A stretch of 64,000 nt of DNA from JAPPHA01 sp965221575 (GCA_965221575.1 CBDCSM010000011.1:806001-870000), one strand, 5' to 3'; counted from the first letter of the stretch, positions 25,489 through 34,265 are shown. Program-made: numbers and translations. The notes: generated from the sequence alone by a model not told the origin.

Positions 25489-26037
25489 TTACGCCTCCAC
25501 CGTCACGCTGGCCTGGGCCTGGATTTCAGCGACTTTCTTGCCCCTGCGCGCCGCCACCATGCGCGGGCTGCACTGGCGCTGCAGGCCATCGAATGTCGCC
25601 CGGATCATGTTGTACGGATTCGGGGACCCGAGCGACTTGGCGACGACGTCCTGCACGCCAAGCATTTCGAACACCGCGCGCATGGGGCCGCCGGCGATGA
25701 TTCCGGTCCCCTGCGCAGCGGTCCTGATCACGACCTTCCCTGCACCGTGACGTCCCTCGATATCATGGTGCACGGTACGTGCTTCGCGCAGGGGAACCCG
25801 GATCATCTTGTGCCTGGCCTGCTCGGTCGCCTTGCGGATGGCCTCGGAAACCTCCCTGGCCTTTCCCTTGCCGAACCCGACCCGTCCTTTCTGGTCGCCA
25901 ACCACGACCAGCGCGGCAAAGCCGAATCGCTTGCCTCCCTTGACCGTCTTGGACACCCTGTTGATCGCGACCAGCCGGTCCGCGAACTCCGGCGCATCGT
26001 CGCGGTCGCGTGGCCGCTTCATATCCCGTGCCATCAC
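25489..26037 (-). CDS. rpsE: 30S ribosomal protein S5
   Basis: A 182-residue protein with the double-stranded-RNA-binding segment RFGFAALVVVGDQKGRVGFG and the C-terminal GGPMRAVFEMLGVQDVVAKS. S5 lines the mRNA entry channel and affects decoding accuracy. The loop containing GGKRFGF, site of spectinomycin-resistance changes in other bacteria, looks wild type. It is in standard order between rplR and rpmD. Confidence 0.96.
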   Translation of the reverse strand: MMARDMKRPRDRDDAPEFADRLVAINRVSKTVKGGKRFGFAALVVVGDQKGRVGFGKGKAREVSEAIRKATEQARHKMIRVPLREARTVHHDIEGRHGAGKVVIRTAAQGTGIIAGGPMRAVFEMLGVQDVVAKSLGSPNPYNMIRATFDGLQRQCSPRMVAARRGKKVAEIQAQASVTVEA

Positions 26038-26050
26038 CTACTCCCCAGAC

Positions 26051-26410
26051 CTAGAATTTCAGCCCGCCTTCGCGGGCCGCGTCCGCGAGAGCCTTGATCT
26101 TGCCATGATAAAGGAATCCGCCGCGGTCCAAGTAACATTCTTCAACCCCGGCCGCTTTCGCCCGTTCCGCGATCACCGAACCGATCCTCGCCGCTGCGTC
26201 GCGGTTGTTCTTGCCGACATGCCCGAGTTCCCGCTCAAGACTGGACGCCGCGGCGAGCGTAACTCCCCTCGCGTCGTCAATGACCTGCACGGAAATGTTC
26301 TTCGACGACCGGTGTACGCACAGCCGCAGCCGGCCATTGGCAGTCCTGCGCAGCTTGTTGCGAACGCGGGTGCGTCGCTTGATGAACTGTTCCCGCCTGG
26401 TTCTTGCCAT
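26051..26410 (-). CDS. rplR: 50S ribosomal protein L18
   Basis: A 119-residue 5S rRNA-binding protein. The start MARTRREQFIKRRTRVRNKL at 26410 is the expected N-terminus; a longer frame to 26605 overlaps rplF and is rejected. GRLRLCVHRSSKNISVQVID and the C-terminal DRGGFLYHGKIKALADAARE are diagnostic. Confidence 0.96.
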   Translation of the reverse strand: MARTRREQFIKRRTRVRNKLRRTANGRLRLCVHRSSKNISVQVIDDARGVTLAAASSLERELGHVGKNNRDAAARIGSVIAERAKAAGVEECYLDRGGFLYHGKIKALADAAREGGLKF

Positions 26411-26462
26411 GGTTCCGGCTCCCCAGTTGTCCAATTGACGTCGCCGCCCGTTCAGGCCGCGA

Positions 26463-26996
26463 TCACTTCTTCTTGCCTTCCTTCCGGAAGATGCGTTCGC
26501 CGGCATAGCTGATCCCCTTGCCCTTGTAGGGTTCGGGTTTCCGCCAGGCCCGAATGTCGGCCGCGACCTGTCCGACCACCTGTTGATCGATTCCCTCGAT
26601 GACAACCGATGTCTGCCTGGGAACCGAAATCGTCACGCCCTGCGGCGCCTTGACGTGAATGTCGCTCGAATATCCCAGCGAGAGTACCAGTTCCTCTCCC
26701 TGCAGCCGCGCTCGAAAGCCGACCCCCGATATGTTGAGTTCCTTGCGGAAGCCCGAGGTCACCCCGGTCACCAGGTTGGCGACCTGCGACCGGGTCATGC
26801 CCCATTGCTGCCGGGCGCGCTTCGACGACCCGCGCGGCGTGACCCTGACCACGTTGCCGTCCACCGCCATCGCGACATCGTCAGTCGCCGTGAACGAGCG
26901 GACACCCCTGGGTCCCTGGACCTCGATGGTCCGCCCGGTGACGGCCGCCGTCACGCCGTCGGGAAGTTCAACCGCCTTTTTGCCGATTCGCGACAT
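26463..26996 (-). CDS. rplF: 50S ribosomal protein L6
   Basis: A 177-residue protein with MSRIGKKAVELPDGV at the start, two L6 repeats, and the C-terminal EPYKGKGISYAGE. L6 binds near the sarcin-ricin loop at the factor-binding site. It lies between rpsH and rplR. Confidence 0.96.
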   Translation of the reverse strand: MSRIGKKAVELPDGVTAAVTGRTIEVQGPRGVRSFTATDDVAMAVDGNVVRVTPRGSSKRARQQWGMTRSQVANLVTGVTSGFRKELNISGVGFRARLQGEELVLSLGYSSDIHVKAPQGVTISVPRQTSVVIEGIDQQVVGQVAADIRAWRKPEPYKGKGISYAGERIFRKEGKKK

Positions 26997-27007
26997 GCCG
27001 CCTCTCC

Positions 27008-27406
27008 TCAGAACACCGTACAGATGATTTCTCCGCCGACATTCGCCGACCGGGCCTTCATGTCCGACATCACGCCTTTCGATGTCGAGACGATGGCGAT
27101 TCCAAGCCCCTGCCGCACCAGCGGCAGGTCGCGCGCCCCGGAATATACCCTGCGCCCGGGCCTGGACACCCGCCGCAACTCCCGTATCACCGGGGTGCCG
27201 TCGTGATACTTCAGCGCAATCTCGAGATGATGACGTCCGTCCTCGCCCGTCACGAGTTCGTAGTCACGGATGAATCCCTCGTCCTTGAGGACATCCAGGA
27301 CCCAGCCCCGGAGTTTCGACGCCGGGCTGTGGACCGAGGACCGTCCCCGCGACTGGGCGTTTCGAATTCGCGTGAGCATGTCACCAACAGGATCGTTCAC
27401 CGGCAT
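27008..27406 (-). CDS. rpsH: 30S ribosomal protein S8
   Basis: A 132-residue protein starting MPVNDPVGDMLTRIRNAQSR, with C-terminal STSKGVMSDMKARSANVGGE that binds helix 21 of 16S rRNA. In E. coli, S8 represses its own operon by binding an rRNA-like site at rplE; whether that occurs here is not visible. Confidence 0.96.
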   Translation of the reverse strand: MPVNDPVGDMLTRIRNAQSRGRSSVHSPASKLRGWVLDVLKDEGFIRDYELVTGEDGRHHLEIALKYHDGTPVIRELRRVSRPGRRVYSGARDLPLVRQGLGIAIVSTSKGVMSDMKARSANVGGEIICTVF

Positions 27407-27419
27407 GCCTGATCACTCC

Positions 27420-27725
27420 CTACCAGCTCGACTTGACCATGCCCGGAATCTGCCCTTCGCCGGCAAGTTCCCGTAGCGCGATCCTGGAAATCTTCAACTT
27501 GCGGTAATAGGACTTGGGCCGTCCAGTCACCTGGCAACGGTTGTGGAGCCGCGACTTGGCGGAATTGCGGGGAAGCTTGGCCAGCTTCAGCCGCGCCTTG
27601 AATCGTTCCTCCATCGGCAGGCTGCGGTCGTTGGCCACGTTTTTCAGGGCCTCGCGGCGCTCGCGATAGCGCTCGTGCAGCCTTTGCCGTTTCAGTTCCC
27701 GCTGTACCATTGCGGCCTTGGCCAT
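27420..27725 (-). CDS. rpsN: 30S ribosomal protein S14 (zinc-free form)
   Basis: A 101-residue protein with the C-terminal signature RLHNRCQVTGRPKSYYRKLK. It lacks the paired CxxC zinc ribbon of the short S14 type and is the long C-minus form. It binds the head of the 30S subunit near the decoding region. It is between rplE and rpsH. Confidence 0.96.
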   Translation of the reverse strand: MAKAAMVQRELKRQRLHERYRERREALKNVANDRSLPMEERFKARLKLAKLPRNSAKSRLHNRCQVTGRPKSYYRKLKISRIALRELAGEGQIPGMVKSSW

Positions 27726-27757
27726 CCAGTCTCTCCTTGTTCTCGTTCAGCCCTTCG

Positions 27758-28309
27758 TCAAGAGACGAACGGCATGTTGAAACGCCTGAGCAGGCTCAGG
27801 GCTTCGGCGTCGGTCCCGGCGGTCGTGCAAACCGCGATGTCCATGCCACGGATATCCTCGACCTTGTCGTAGTCGACCTCCGGGAATACGATATGCTCCT
27901 TCAGCCCCATGTTGAAGTTTCCGCGGCCGTCGAAGCTCGAGGACGAAAGTCCGCGGAAGTCCCGAACACGCGGCAGGGCGACCGTAACCAGGCGGTCGAG
28001 GAACTCGTACATCCTGTTCCCGCGAAGGGTGACCTTGACGCCGACAGTCATGCCTTCGCGAACCCGAAAGCTCGCGACCGATTTCCGGGCTCTCATGATG
28101 ACGGGCTGCTGGCCGGCGATGACCGCCATTTCCTCGACGGCCGACTTGATCTTTCGCGACTCCTTGACGGCCTCCCCGACACCCATGTTGAGCACGACCT
28201 TCTCAAGCTTCGGAATCTGCATGTCGTTCCGGTAGCCGAATTCCTCCTTGAGATCCCCGCAAACGGTCTCGCGGTAATGCTTCTTCAGGCGAGGCACGTA
28301 GTCAGCCAT
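27758..28309 (-). CDS. rplE: 50S ribosomal protein L5
   Basis: A 183-residue 5S rRNA-binding protein at the central protuberance, contacting S13. The start MADYVPRLKKHYRETV at 28309 is chosen over a longer frame to 28360 because it matches the family and overlaps the rplX stop by only 8 bp. PKLEKVVLNMGVGEAVKESR and RDFRGLSSSSFDGRGNFNMG are typical. Confidence 0.96.
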   Translation of the reverse strand: MADYVPRLKKHYRETVCGDLKEEFGYRNDMQIPKLEKVVLNMGVGEAVKESRKIKSAVEEMAVIAGQQPVIMRARKSVASFRVREGMTVGVKVTLRGNRMYEFLDRLVTVALPRVRDFRGLSSSSFDGRGNFNMGLKEHIVFPEVDYDKVEDIRGMDIAVCTTAGTDAEALSLLRRFNMPFVS

Positions 28310-28616
28310 CGATCGTCTCCCCCGATTTCTTGGCAAACCGGACCTTCTTTCCGTCTTCAAAACGGAACCCGACCCGCGTTGCCCCGCCCGATTTCGGATC
28401 TATGTAGGCCAGATTGCTCAACTGGACCGGCGCCGTTACCGCCACCCGGCCACCGGGATTGCCCTGGTCGGGCTTTCTGTGCCGAACCCGGACATTGACA
28501 CCTTCAACGATCGCCCGGCCGGTCTTTCGGTCGATCGAGTTGATCACCCCCTCGCGGCCCTTGTCGTTGCCCGACAGGACGACGACCCGGTCGCCTCGTT
28601 TCAGTTTCGCAGCCAT
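28302..28616 (-). CDS. rplX: 50S ribosomal protein L24
   Basis: A 104-residue protein with a KOW motif at the N-terminus (KRGDRVVVLSGNDKGREGVI) and VEGVNVRVRHRKPDQGNPGG. It initiates 50S assembly by binding the 5' end of 23S rRNA. It starts one base after rplN and overlaps rplE by 8 bp. Confidence 0.96.
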   Translation of the reverse strand: MAAKLKRGDRVVVLSGNDKGREGVINSIDRKTGRAIVEGVNVRVRHRKPDQGNPGGRVAVTAPVQLSNLAYIDPKSGGATRVGFRFEDGKKVRFAKKSGETIDG

Positions 28617-28617
28617 G

Positions 28618-28986
28618 TCAGAGAACCTCCGGCGCCAGCGAAATGATCTTCATGAATCGCTTCGACCGCAATTCGCGGACCACGGGGCCGAAAATTCGCG
28701 TACCGACCGGCTCGTTGTCCTTCCCGAGGATAACCGCGGCATTCCGGTCGAACCGGATCGCGCTGCCATCGTCGCGGCGAACCTCCTTTGCGGTTCGAAC
28801 GACGACCGCCCGGTGGATGTCCCCCTTGCGAACGCGGCCTCGCGGTATCGCTTCCTTGACCGAAACCACGATGATGTCACCGACAGAGGCGTATTTCCGC
28901 CTTGACCCGCCGAGCACCTTGATGCAGCGCACCCGGCGGGCGCCGGAGTTGTCAGCTACATCCAGATCTGTCTGCATCTGGATCAT
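28618..28986 (-). CDS. rplN: 50S ribosomal protein L14
   Basis: A 122-residue protein beginning MIQMQTDLDVADNSGARRVR, with the conserved GRVRKGDIHRAVVVRTAKEV and C-terminal RELRSKRFMKIISLAPEVL. L14 binds 23S rRNA at the subunit interface. Standard position between rpsQ and rplX. Confidence 0.97.
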   Translation of the reverse strand: MIQMQTDLDVADNSGARRVRCIKVLGGSRRKYASVGDIIVVSVKEAIPRGRVRKGDIHRAVVVRTAKEVRRDDGSAIRFDRNAAVILGKDNEPVGTRIFGPVVRELRSKRFMKIISLAPEVL

Positions 28987-29052
28987 TCGGTTTCTCCCGA
29001 CCTTTGGGCACGTGCCCCATGGTTTCGTCGAAACCGGAAGGTGTGACCCGGG

Positions 29053-29289
29053 CTAGGCCGGATCCGCCACGACCTCCCAGCTTTTCGTCTTCGAAATCGG
29101 CGCGCATTCACGGATCCGGACAACGTCGCCAACCCGGCATTGTCCGTCCGCATCATGGGCACGGTACTTCTTCGTCTTGCGAACCGTCTTTTTCAGCACC
29201 GGATGGGTAAATCTCCGTTCGACCGACACCGTCACCGTCAGGTGAGACCGATCGCTGACAACCCTGCCCTGAAGTACGCGCCTCGGCAT
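29053..29289 (-). CDS. rpsQ: 30S ribosomal protein S17
   Basis: A 78-residue OB-fold protein that binds the 5' domain of 16S rRNA early in assembly. VERRFTHPVLKKTVRKTKKY and VGDVVRIRECAPISKTKSWE are diagnostic. It lies between rpmC and rplN. Confidence 0.95.
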   Translation of the reverse strand: MPRRVLQGRVVSDRSHLTVTVSVERRFTHPVLKKTVRKTKKYRAHDADGQCRVGDVVRIRECAPISKTKSWEVVADPA

Positions 29290-29299
29290 TCGAATTCTC

Positions 29300-29497
29300 C
29301 TAGTTCGCCGTCCCGGACTTTTCGTTCAGGACGGTCTTGACCCGCGCCACGTCCCGGCGGACGGAGCGCATGCGCGCCGGGCTTTCCAGCTGCCCGGTCG
29401 CCCGCTGAAACCGCAGGTTGAACGCCTCTTTCTTCAACTGGACCAGCTGTTCACGAAGCTGGTCCGGTGTCATCGTTCTGAGTTCGGACGCATCCAT
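29300..29497 (-). CDS. rpmC: 50S ribosomal protein L29
   Basis: A 65-residue, two-helix protein (LRTMTPDQLREQLVQLKKEA, then FNLRFQRATGQLESPARMRS) at the polypeptide exit, part of the docking site for trigger factor and SRP. It starts 33 bp after rplP and ends 10 bp before rpsQ. Confidence 0.95.
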   Translation of the reverse strand: MDASELRTMTPDQLREQLVQLKKEAFNLRFQRATGQLESPARMRSVRRDVARVKTVLNEKSGTAN

Positions 29498-29530
29498 CTC
29501 TGTCTTTCCTGCCTTGCGACGCCGCCGCCG

Positions 29531-29944
29531 CTACCAGTCTTCGCGCTGAACCACGCGCGACTTGATCGGAAGTTTCATGGCCGCGAGCCGAAGCGCCTCC
29601 CTTGCCACCTGTTCGGACACGCCGTCAATCTCAAACATGATACGACCCGGTTTGACCCGGGCCGCCCAGTACTCCACCGCACCCTTGCCTTTTCCCATCC
29701 TGACCTCGGTCGGTTTCTTCGACACCGGAACGTCGGGAAAGATGCGAACCCAGACGCGCCCCTGGCGTTTCATCTGCCGTGTCATCGCGCGCCGGGCCGC
29801 CTCGATCTGGCGTGCGGTGATTCGCTCGGGCTGTATGGCCTTCAGTCCCCATGAGCCGAAGTTGAGCGCGGTCCCTCCCTTGGCATTGCCGTGGATTCGG
29901 CCCTTGTGCTGTTTTCTGAACTTCGTGCGCTTCGGTGCCAGCAT
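29531..29944 (-). CDS. rplP: 50S ribosomal protein L16
   Basis: A 137-residue protein starting MLAPKRTKFRKQHKGRIHG, with GSWGLKAIQPERITARQIEA and RMGKGKGAVEYWAARVKPG, the loop that reaches the A-site tRNA. Standard order between rpsC and rpmC. Confidence 0.97.
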   Translation of the reverse strand: MLAPKRTKFRKQHKGRIHGNAKGGTALNFGSWGLKAIQPERITARQIEAARRAMTRQMKRQGRVWVRIFPDVPVSKKPTEVRMGKGKGAVEYWAARVKPGRIMFEIDGVSEQVAREALRLAAMKLPIKSRVVQREDW

Positions 29945-29965
29945 CGTGTCTCTCCCGGGCCGTGA

Positions 29966-30670
29966 TCAGCCGCGATGCGGTGGCCGCATCGGCCCCCTGT
30001 CCTGAAACTCCTGGATTCGCCGGTCATGCGCCTGCGGATCATGTTCCATGATTTCGCCCTTGAAAATCCAGACCTTGACGCCGATGACACCGTAGGCCGT
30101 CATTGCTTCCGCCCGGGCATAGTCGATATCCGCGCGCAGCGTGTGCAGCGGAACGCGGCCCTCCCGATACCATTCCGTTCGGGCGATCTCAACGCCGCCG
30201 AGGCGGCCGGCACAGTTGATCCTGATTCCGAGCGCCCCGATCCTCATCGACGACTGGACCGCCCGCTTCATCGCCCTGCGGAACGAAACGCGCCTCTCGA
30301 GCTGCTGCGCAACCGATTCGGCGACGAGCTGCGCATCCATTTCCGGCTTCCGGACCTCGACGATGTTCACATGCAGTTCGGAGTTGGTGAGTTCGGTCAG
30401 CTTCCGGCGCAGTTTCTCGATGTCACTGCCCTTCTTGCCGATGATCATGCCCGGCCGCGCCGTGTGAATCGTGACCCTGCACTTCTTGTGGGGCCGCTCG
30501 ATGATCACGCTGGAAATCCCCGCGGGAGCACACTGCTTCTTGACATACGCACGAATCCGCAGGTCTTCGAGAAGCAGGTCGCCATACTCGCGGCTGCTCG
30601 CATACCAGCGGCTGTCCCACGTCCGGTTGACCTGCAAACGGAGGCCGACGGCATTGATCTTCTGTCCCAT
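29966..30670 (-). CDS. rpsC: 30S ribosomal protein S3
   Basis: A 234-residue protein with a KH domain (GMIIGKKGSDIEKLRRKLTE) and C-terminal domain GRLGGVEIARTEWYREGRVP. S3 forms part of the mRNA entry channel and helicase activity of the 30S. Its start overlaps the rplV stop by one base. The last 25 residues are a polar extension. Confidence 0.96.
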   Translation of the reverse strand: MGQKINAVGLRLQVNRTWDSRWYASSREYGDLLLEDLRIRAYVKKQCAPAGISSVIIERPHKKCRVTIHTARPGMIIGKKGSDIEKLRRKLTELTNSELHVNIVEVRKPEMDAQLVAESVAQQLERRVSFRRAMKRAVQSSMRIGALGIRINCAGRLGGVEIARTEWYREGRVPLHTLRADIDYARAEAMTAYGVIGVKVWIFKGEIMEHDPQAHDRRIQEFQDRGPMRPPHRG

Positions 30671-31083
30671 CAGGCCATTTCCCTCTCGTCTTCATCTTCC
30701 TCCGGCGGATCGAAATCGACTTCGCGCACCTTGATCGTCAGTTGCGAAAACGGCTTCTTGATCGGACCGTAGCGGCCCCGCGCCCTGGGCCGGCCCCGCT
30801 TCATCGTCAGGTTCTTGCCAACCCAGGCCTCGGATACGACCAGCTGGTCGACATCGAGGGCGTGGTTGTTTTCCGCATTCGCCACGGCCGACATCAGCGT
30901 CTTCCACACTTCGTTCGCGATCCGCTTCTTCGAAAAAAGTAGATCGTTGACGGCGTCATTCACGGGCTTGTTTCGAATCTGGCGCGCCACCAGGTTGAGC
31001 TTTTGCGGGCTCGTCCTGAGCATGCGGGTTACCGCAACGGCCTCGTTGTCCGAGACGTACCGGAATGTCTTGCCTTTGCCCAT
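30670..31083 (-). CDS. rplV: 50S ribosomal protein L22
   Basis: A 137-residue protein with LRTSPQKLNLVARQIRNKPV and RARGRYGPIKKPFSQLTIKV, the hairpin loop that narrows the exit tunnel and is the usual site of macrolide-resistance changes (it looks normal). An acidic tail (PPEEDEDEREMA) extends the C-terminus. Confidence 0.96.
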   Translation of the reverse strand: MGKGKTFRYVSDNEAVAVTRMLRTSPQKLNLVARQIRNKPVNDAVNDLLFSKKRIANEVWKTLMSAVANAENNHALDVDQLVVSEAWVGKNLTMKRGRPRARGRYGPIKKPFSQLTIKVREVDFDPPEEDEDEREMA

Positions 31084-31086
31084 CGC

Positions 31087-31365
31087 TTACCGCCGCCTCG
31101 CCTTCTTGTCGGCCGCATGGCCGTAATAGGTCCGCGTCGGGGAAAACTCCCCGAACTTTTGGCCGATCATGTCCTCCGTGACCAGCACCGGTATGTGTTT
31201 CCGCCCGTTGTAGACACCGAAAGTCAACCCGACGAACTGGGGCAGGATCGTTGAACGCCGTGACCAGATCCTGATGACTTCCTTTCGTCCCGATTCCCGC
31301 GATCGTTCCGCCTTGCGCAAGACGTGTGAATCGACGAACGGGCCTTTCCAGACTGAACGTGGCAT
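31087..31365 (-). CDS. rpsS: 30S ribosomal protein S19
   Basis: A 92-residue protein starting MPRSVWKGPFVDSHVLRKAE at 31365, with IPVLVTEDMIGQKFGEFSPT. A longer frame to 31647 runs over rplB and is rejected. S19 binds the 30S head with S13. It lies three bases from rplV and two from rplB. Confidence 0.97.
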   Translation of the reverse strand: MPRSVWKGPFVDSHVLRKAERSRESGRKEVIRIWSRRSTILPQFVGLTFGVYNGRKHIPVLVTEDMIGQKFGEFSPTRTYYGHAADKKARRR

Positions 31366-31367
31366 GA

Positions 31368-32207
31368 CTAGCGTCCCTTCTTGCGCGCATGGCGCGAACG
31401 GATGATGTATTTGTCGGAACTCCTGTTCGACCTGGTGCGCGCGCCCTTGGTCGGCTTGCCCCAGGGTGTCACCGGATGCCGGCCGCCCGACGATCTCCCC
31501 TCGCCGCCGCCATGCGGGTGATCGACCGGGTTCATTACAACGCCGCGGACGGAAGGTCGAATCCCGCGGTGACGGTTCCGCCCCGCCTTGCCGAGATTCT
31601 GGTTGCCGTTGTCCGGGTTCGATACCGCGCCTACCGTGGCCATGCACTCCTGCCGAACCAGCCGCAGTTCCCCGGAAGACAGGCGGATCTGCGCGTAACC
31701 GCCGTCCCGGCCGATGTATTGCCCGTAGGTGCCGGCCGCACGGGCGAGTTGACCGCCCTTGCCCGCCTTGAGTTCGATGTTGTGAACGATCGTTCCGATC
31801 GGCAGACCCGTGAACGGCATTGCGTTGCCGGGCCTGATGTCGGCCTTCGCCGACGAGACGACCGTGTCTCCGACGGCAAGGCGCTGGGGCGCCAGGATGT
31901 ACGACAACTCCCCGTCCTCGTACCGAATGAGGGCAATGAACGCGGTCCGGTTCGGATCGTACTCGATGCGCACCACCTCGGCCGGGACGTCCATCTTCGA
32001 GCGCCTGAAATCCACGTTCCTGTAGCGGCGCTTGGCCCCGCCACCCCTGCGGCGCATGGTTATCCGTCCGGCGTTGTTGCGCCCGCCTCGGGATTTCTGC
32101 CCCGTGGTCAGGGTCTTGACAGGCTTGCCTTTCCAGAGCGCGGAACGATCGACCAGAATGAGTCCGCGCCGGCCCGGCGTTGTCGGATTGTATGTTTTCA
32201 GTGCCAT
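31368..32207 (-). CDS. rplB: 50S ribosomal protein L2
   Basis: A 279-residue protein essential for subunit association and the peptidyl-transferase centre. MALKTYNPTTPGRRGLILVD at the start and the conserved VMNPVDHPHGGGEGRSSGG near the C-terminus, including the functionally important His, are intact. Standard order between rplW and rpsS. Confidence 0.98.
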   Translation of the reverse strand: MALKTYNPTTPGRRGLILVDRSALWKGKPVKTLTTGQKSRGGRNNAGRITMRRRGGGAKRRYRNVDFRRSKMDVPAEVVRIEYDPNRTAFIALIRYEDGELSYILAPQRLAVGDTVVSSAKADIRPGNAMPFTGLPIGTIVHNIELKAGKGGQLARAAGTYGQYIGRDGGYAQIRLSSGELRLVRQECMATVGAVSNPDNGNQNLGKAGRNRHRGIRPSVRGVVMNPVDHPHGGGEGRSSGGRHPVTPWGKPTKGARTRSNRSSDKYIIRSRHARKKGR

Positions 32208-32271
32208 GTCAGCAGTCTTCCTGCAGTCCTTTTCACCCGGGAGCGCCGGGCCCGGGGTCGGGCCCGAACCG

Positions 32272-32568
32272 TCAGAGGCCCGTGTTCACATCGATCTCGT
32301 CACCCGCCTGGAGCGTCACGTAGGCTTTCTTCACGTCGCGTCTGCGGCCCGCGCGCCCGCGATGCCGCGTCGTCTTGCCCCTCGTGATGACGGTATTCAC
32401 TGCCGTGACCTTGACCTTGAACACCGATTCGATCGCCTGCCGGATCAACGCCTTGTTGGCGCTCATCTCGACTTCGAATACATACGCGTTGTCCCCGATG
32501 ACGCGGTTTGACTTTTCGGTGATGACCGGCCTGCGAATAACGTCGAAATATCGGGTCGTGTCGGTCAT
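32272..32568 (-). CDS. rplW: 50S ribosomal protein L23
   Basis: A 98-residue protein with RRPVITEKSNRV and NKALIRQAIESVFKVKVTAV. L23 sits at the exit tunnel and binds trigger factor. Its start overlaps the rplD stop by 4 bp. Confidence 0.96.
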   Translation of the reverse strand: MTDTTRYFDVIRRPVITEKSNRVIGDNAYVFEVEMSANKALIRQAIESVFKVKVTAVNTVITRGKTTRHRGRAGRRRDVKKAYVTLQAGDEIDVNTGL

Positions 32569-33185
32569 GCGAGCCTCTCCACCAGGGCGTCAAGTCCGGC
32601 GCGCGTGATCACGAGAGTCTTGCTGCGCAGGATGTCGTAGACGTTCGCACCAATACCCGGCAGCACATCGATCCCGGCGAGATTGCGGGCGGCAAGAGCG
32701 AAGTTCGGATCGACGCTTGCACCGTCAACCACAAGTGCGCGCTGCCAGCCCAAACGGTCGACCGCCCGCGCCAGGTCGCGCGTTTTCGGCGAATCCAGCC
32801 GCGCATGATCCAGAATGACCGTCTCCCCGGCAAGAAACTTGGCGGACAACGCGTGCCGGAGGCCCAGCTTGCGGAACTTCCGGTTCAGCTTGTGGGCGTG
32901 ACTGCGCGGGGTCGGTCCCTTGTAGACGCCGCCCTTGCGGAAGATCGGGGCGTTCCGGTCACCATGCCGGGCCCTCCCGGTTCCCTTTTGCCGGTAGATC
33001 TTCTGCCTCGAGTAATTGGTCATCGAGCGGGTCCTGGTACTGTGCGTACCCTGCTGCCGACCGGCCAGCTGGTGGCGGACCACCCGCTGCAGGATATCGG
33101 CACGGGGCTCGAGGCCGAAAATCGAATCGGGAAGATCGACCGAACCATCCTCCTCGGCCGCCAATGTGATCACATCGACTTTCAC
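32565..33185 (-). CDS. rplD: 50S ribosomal protein L4
   Basis: A 206-residue protein with the extended loop RQKIYRQKGTGRARHGDRNA that lines the exit tunnel, followed by GGVYKGPTPRSHAHKLNRKF. In enterobacteria L4 also represses the S10 operon; no matching leader is evident in the 60-bp tuf-rpsJ gap. Overlaps both neighbours by 4 bp. Confidence 0.96.
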   Translation of the reverse strand: MKVDVITLAAEEDGSVDLPDSIFGLEPRADILQRVVRHQLAGRQQGTHSTRTRSMTNYSRQKIYRQKGTGRARHGDRNAPIFRKGGVYKGPTPRSHAHKLNRKFRKLGLRHALSAKFLAGETVILDHARLDSPKTRDLARAVDRLGWQRALVVDGASVDPNFALAARNLAGIDVLPGIGANVYDILRSKTLVITRAGLDALVERLA

Positions 33186-33943
33186 CGTTCCTCTCCTCCA
33201 TCCGCATCGGAGGCACCGTCGTCGACCGCGGCCTCAAGTTCAGGCTCGAGTTCGGGCTCAGGATCCGGCTGGCGCCGCACCGCGGCCGGGAAAGGCAATC
33301 CCTCGGGCAGCCGCGCCTTCGCGGCATCCTGCACGGTCACCCATCCGCCTCGTGCGCCCGGGACGGCGCCCTTGACCATGATCAGTCCCCGTTCCGAATC
33401 CGTGCGGACAACCTCGAGGTTCTGGGTCGTCACCCGTACGGCTCCCATGTGCCCGGCCATCTTCTTTCCCTTGAAAACCTTGCCCGGCTCCTGGCATTGC
33501 CCGGTCGAGCCATGCGAACGATGCGAAACGGAAACGCCGTGCGATGCCCGGAGTCCGGCGAAATTGTGACGCTTCATCGCTCCGGCGAAGCCCTTTCCGA
33601 TCGACGTCCCGGCGACATCGACCTTCTGGCCTTCCAGGAAATGGTCGGCGGTGATTTCCTCGCCGACCTCGATCAGGTTTTCTTCCGATACGCGAAACTC
33701 GGCGAGCTTGCGCCTGGGCGCGGCATTGGCAACGGCGAAATGCCCGCGCATGGCCTTTGACACCCGGCGCGGCCGGGCGATCCCGGCTCCGAGCTGAACC
33801 GCCGTGTAACCGTCCTTCTCAGTCGTTCGCTGGGCCAAAACCTGGACGTTGTCCAGCTGCAGGACCGTCACGGGTATCTGCTTACCATCCCCCATGAACA
33901 GCCTGGTCATGCCCAGCTTGCGTGCAATGATCCCGGAACGCAT
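33182..33943 (-). CDS. rplC: 50S ribosomal protein L3 with acidic tail
   Basis: A 253-residue protein. The start MRSGIIARKLGMTRLF at 33943 is the alphaproteobacterial consensus. The Q-loop region ASHGVSVSHRSHGSTGQCQE near the peptidyl-transferase centre is present. The C-terminus carries an unusual repetitive acidic extension (PDPEPELEPELEAA, then more Asp/Glu), about 30 residues beyond the fold. Confidence 0.96.
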   Translation of the reverse strand: MRSGIIARKLGMTRLFMGDGKQIPVTVLQLDNVQVLAQRTTEKDGYTAVQLGAGIARPRRVSKAMRGHFAVANAAPRRKLAEFRVSEENLIEVGEEITADHFLEGQKVDVAGTSIGKGFAGAMKRHNFAGLRASHGVSVSHRSHGSTGQCQEPGKVFKGKKMAGHMGAVRVTTQNLEVVRTDSERGLIMVKGAVPGARGGWVTVQDAAKARLPEGLPFPAAVRRQPDPEPELEPELEAAVDDGASDADGGEER

Positions 33944-33956
33944 TTCCCCCGTCCCC

Positions 33957-34265
33957 CTAGAGCTTGATCTCGACATCGACCCCGGCCGCAAGGTCGAGCT
34001 TCATCAGCGCGTCCACCGTCTGAGGCGTCGGATCGACAATATCGAGCAGACGCTTGTGGGTTCTGATCTCGAACTGTTCGCGGGATTTCTTGTCGACATG
34101 CGGCCCCCGCAACACGGTGAATTTCTCGATCTTGTTCGGCAGCGGGATCGGCCCCCGCACACGGGCGCCGGTCCGCTTGGCCGTATTGACGATTTCCCGG
34201 GTCGACACGTCGAGAACCCGATAATCGAAAGCCCTCAACCTGATACGGATGTTCTGGCTCTGCAT
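33957..34265 (-). CDS. rpsJ: 30S ribosomal protein S10
   Basis: A 102-residue protein with the start MQSQNIRIRLRAFDYRVLD at 34265 and RTGARVRGPIPLPNKIEKFT, FEIRTHKRLLDI. Also NusE, a partner of NusB in antitermination. A frame extending to 34289 is not supported. It follows tuf copy 1 by 60 bp, so the S10 genes may be transcribed from the str promoter. Confidence 0.97.
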   Translation of the reverse strand: MQSQNIRIRLRAFDYRVLDVSTREIVNTAKRTGARVRGPIPLPNKIEKFTVLRGPHVDKKSREQFEIRTHKRLLDIVDPTPQTVDALMKLDLAAGVDVEIKL

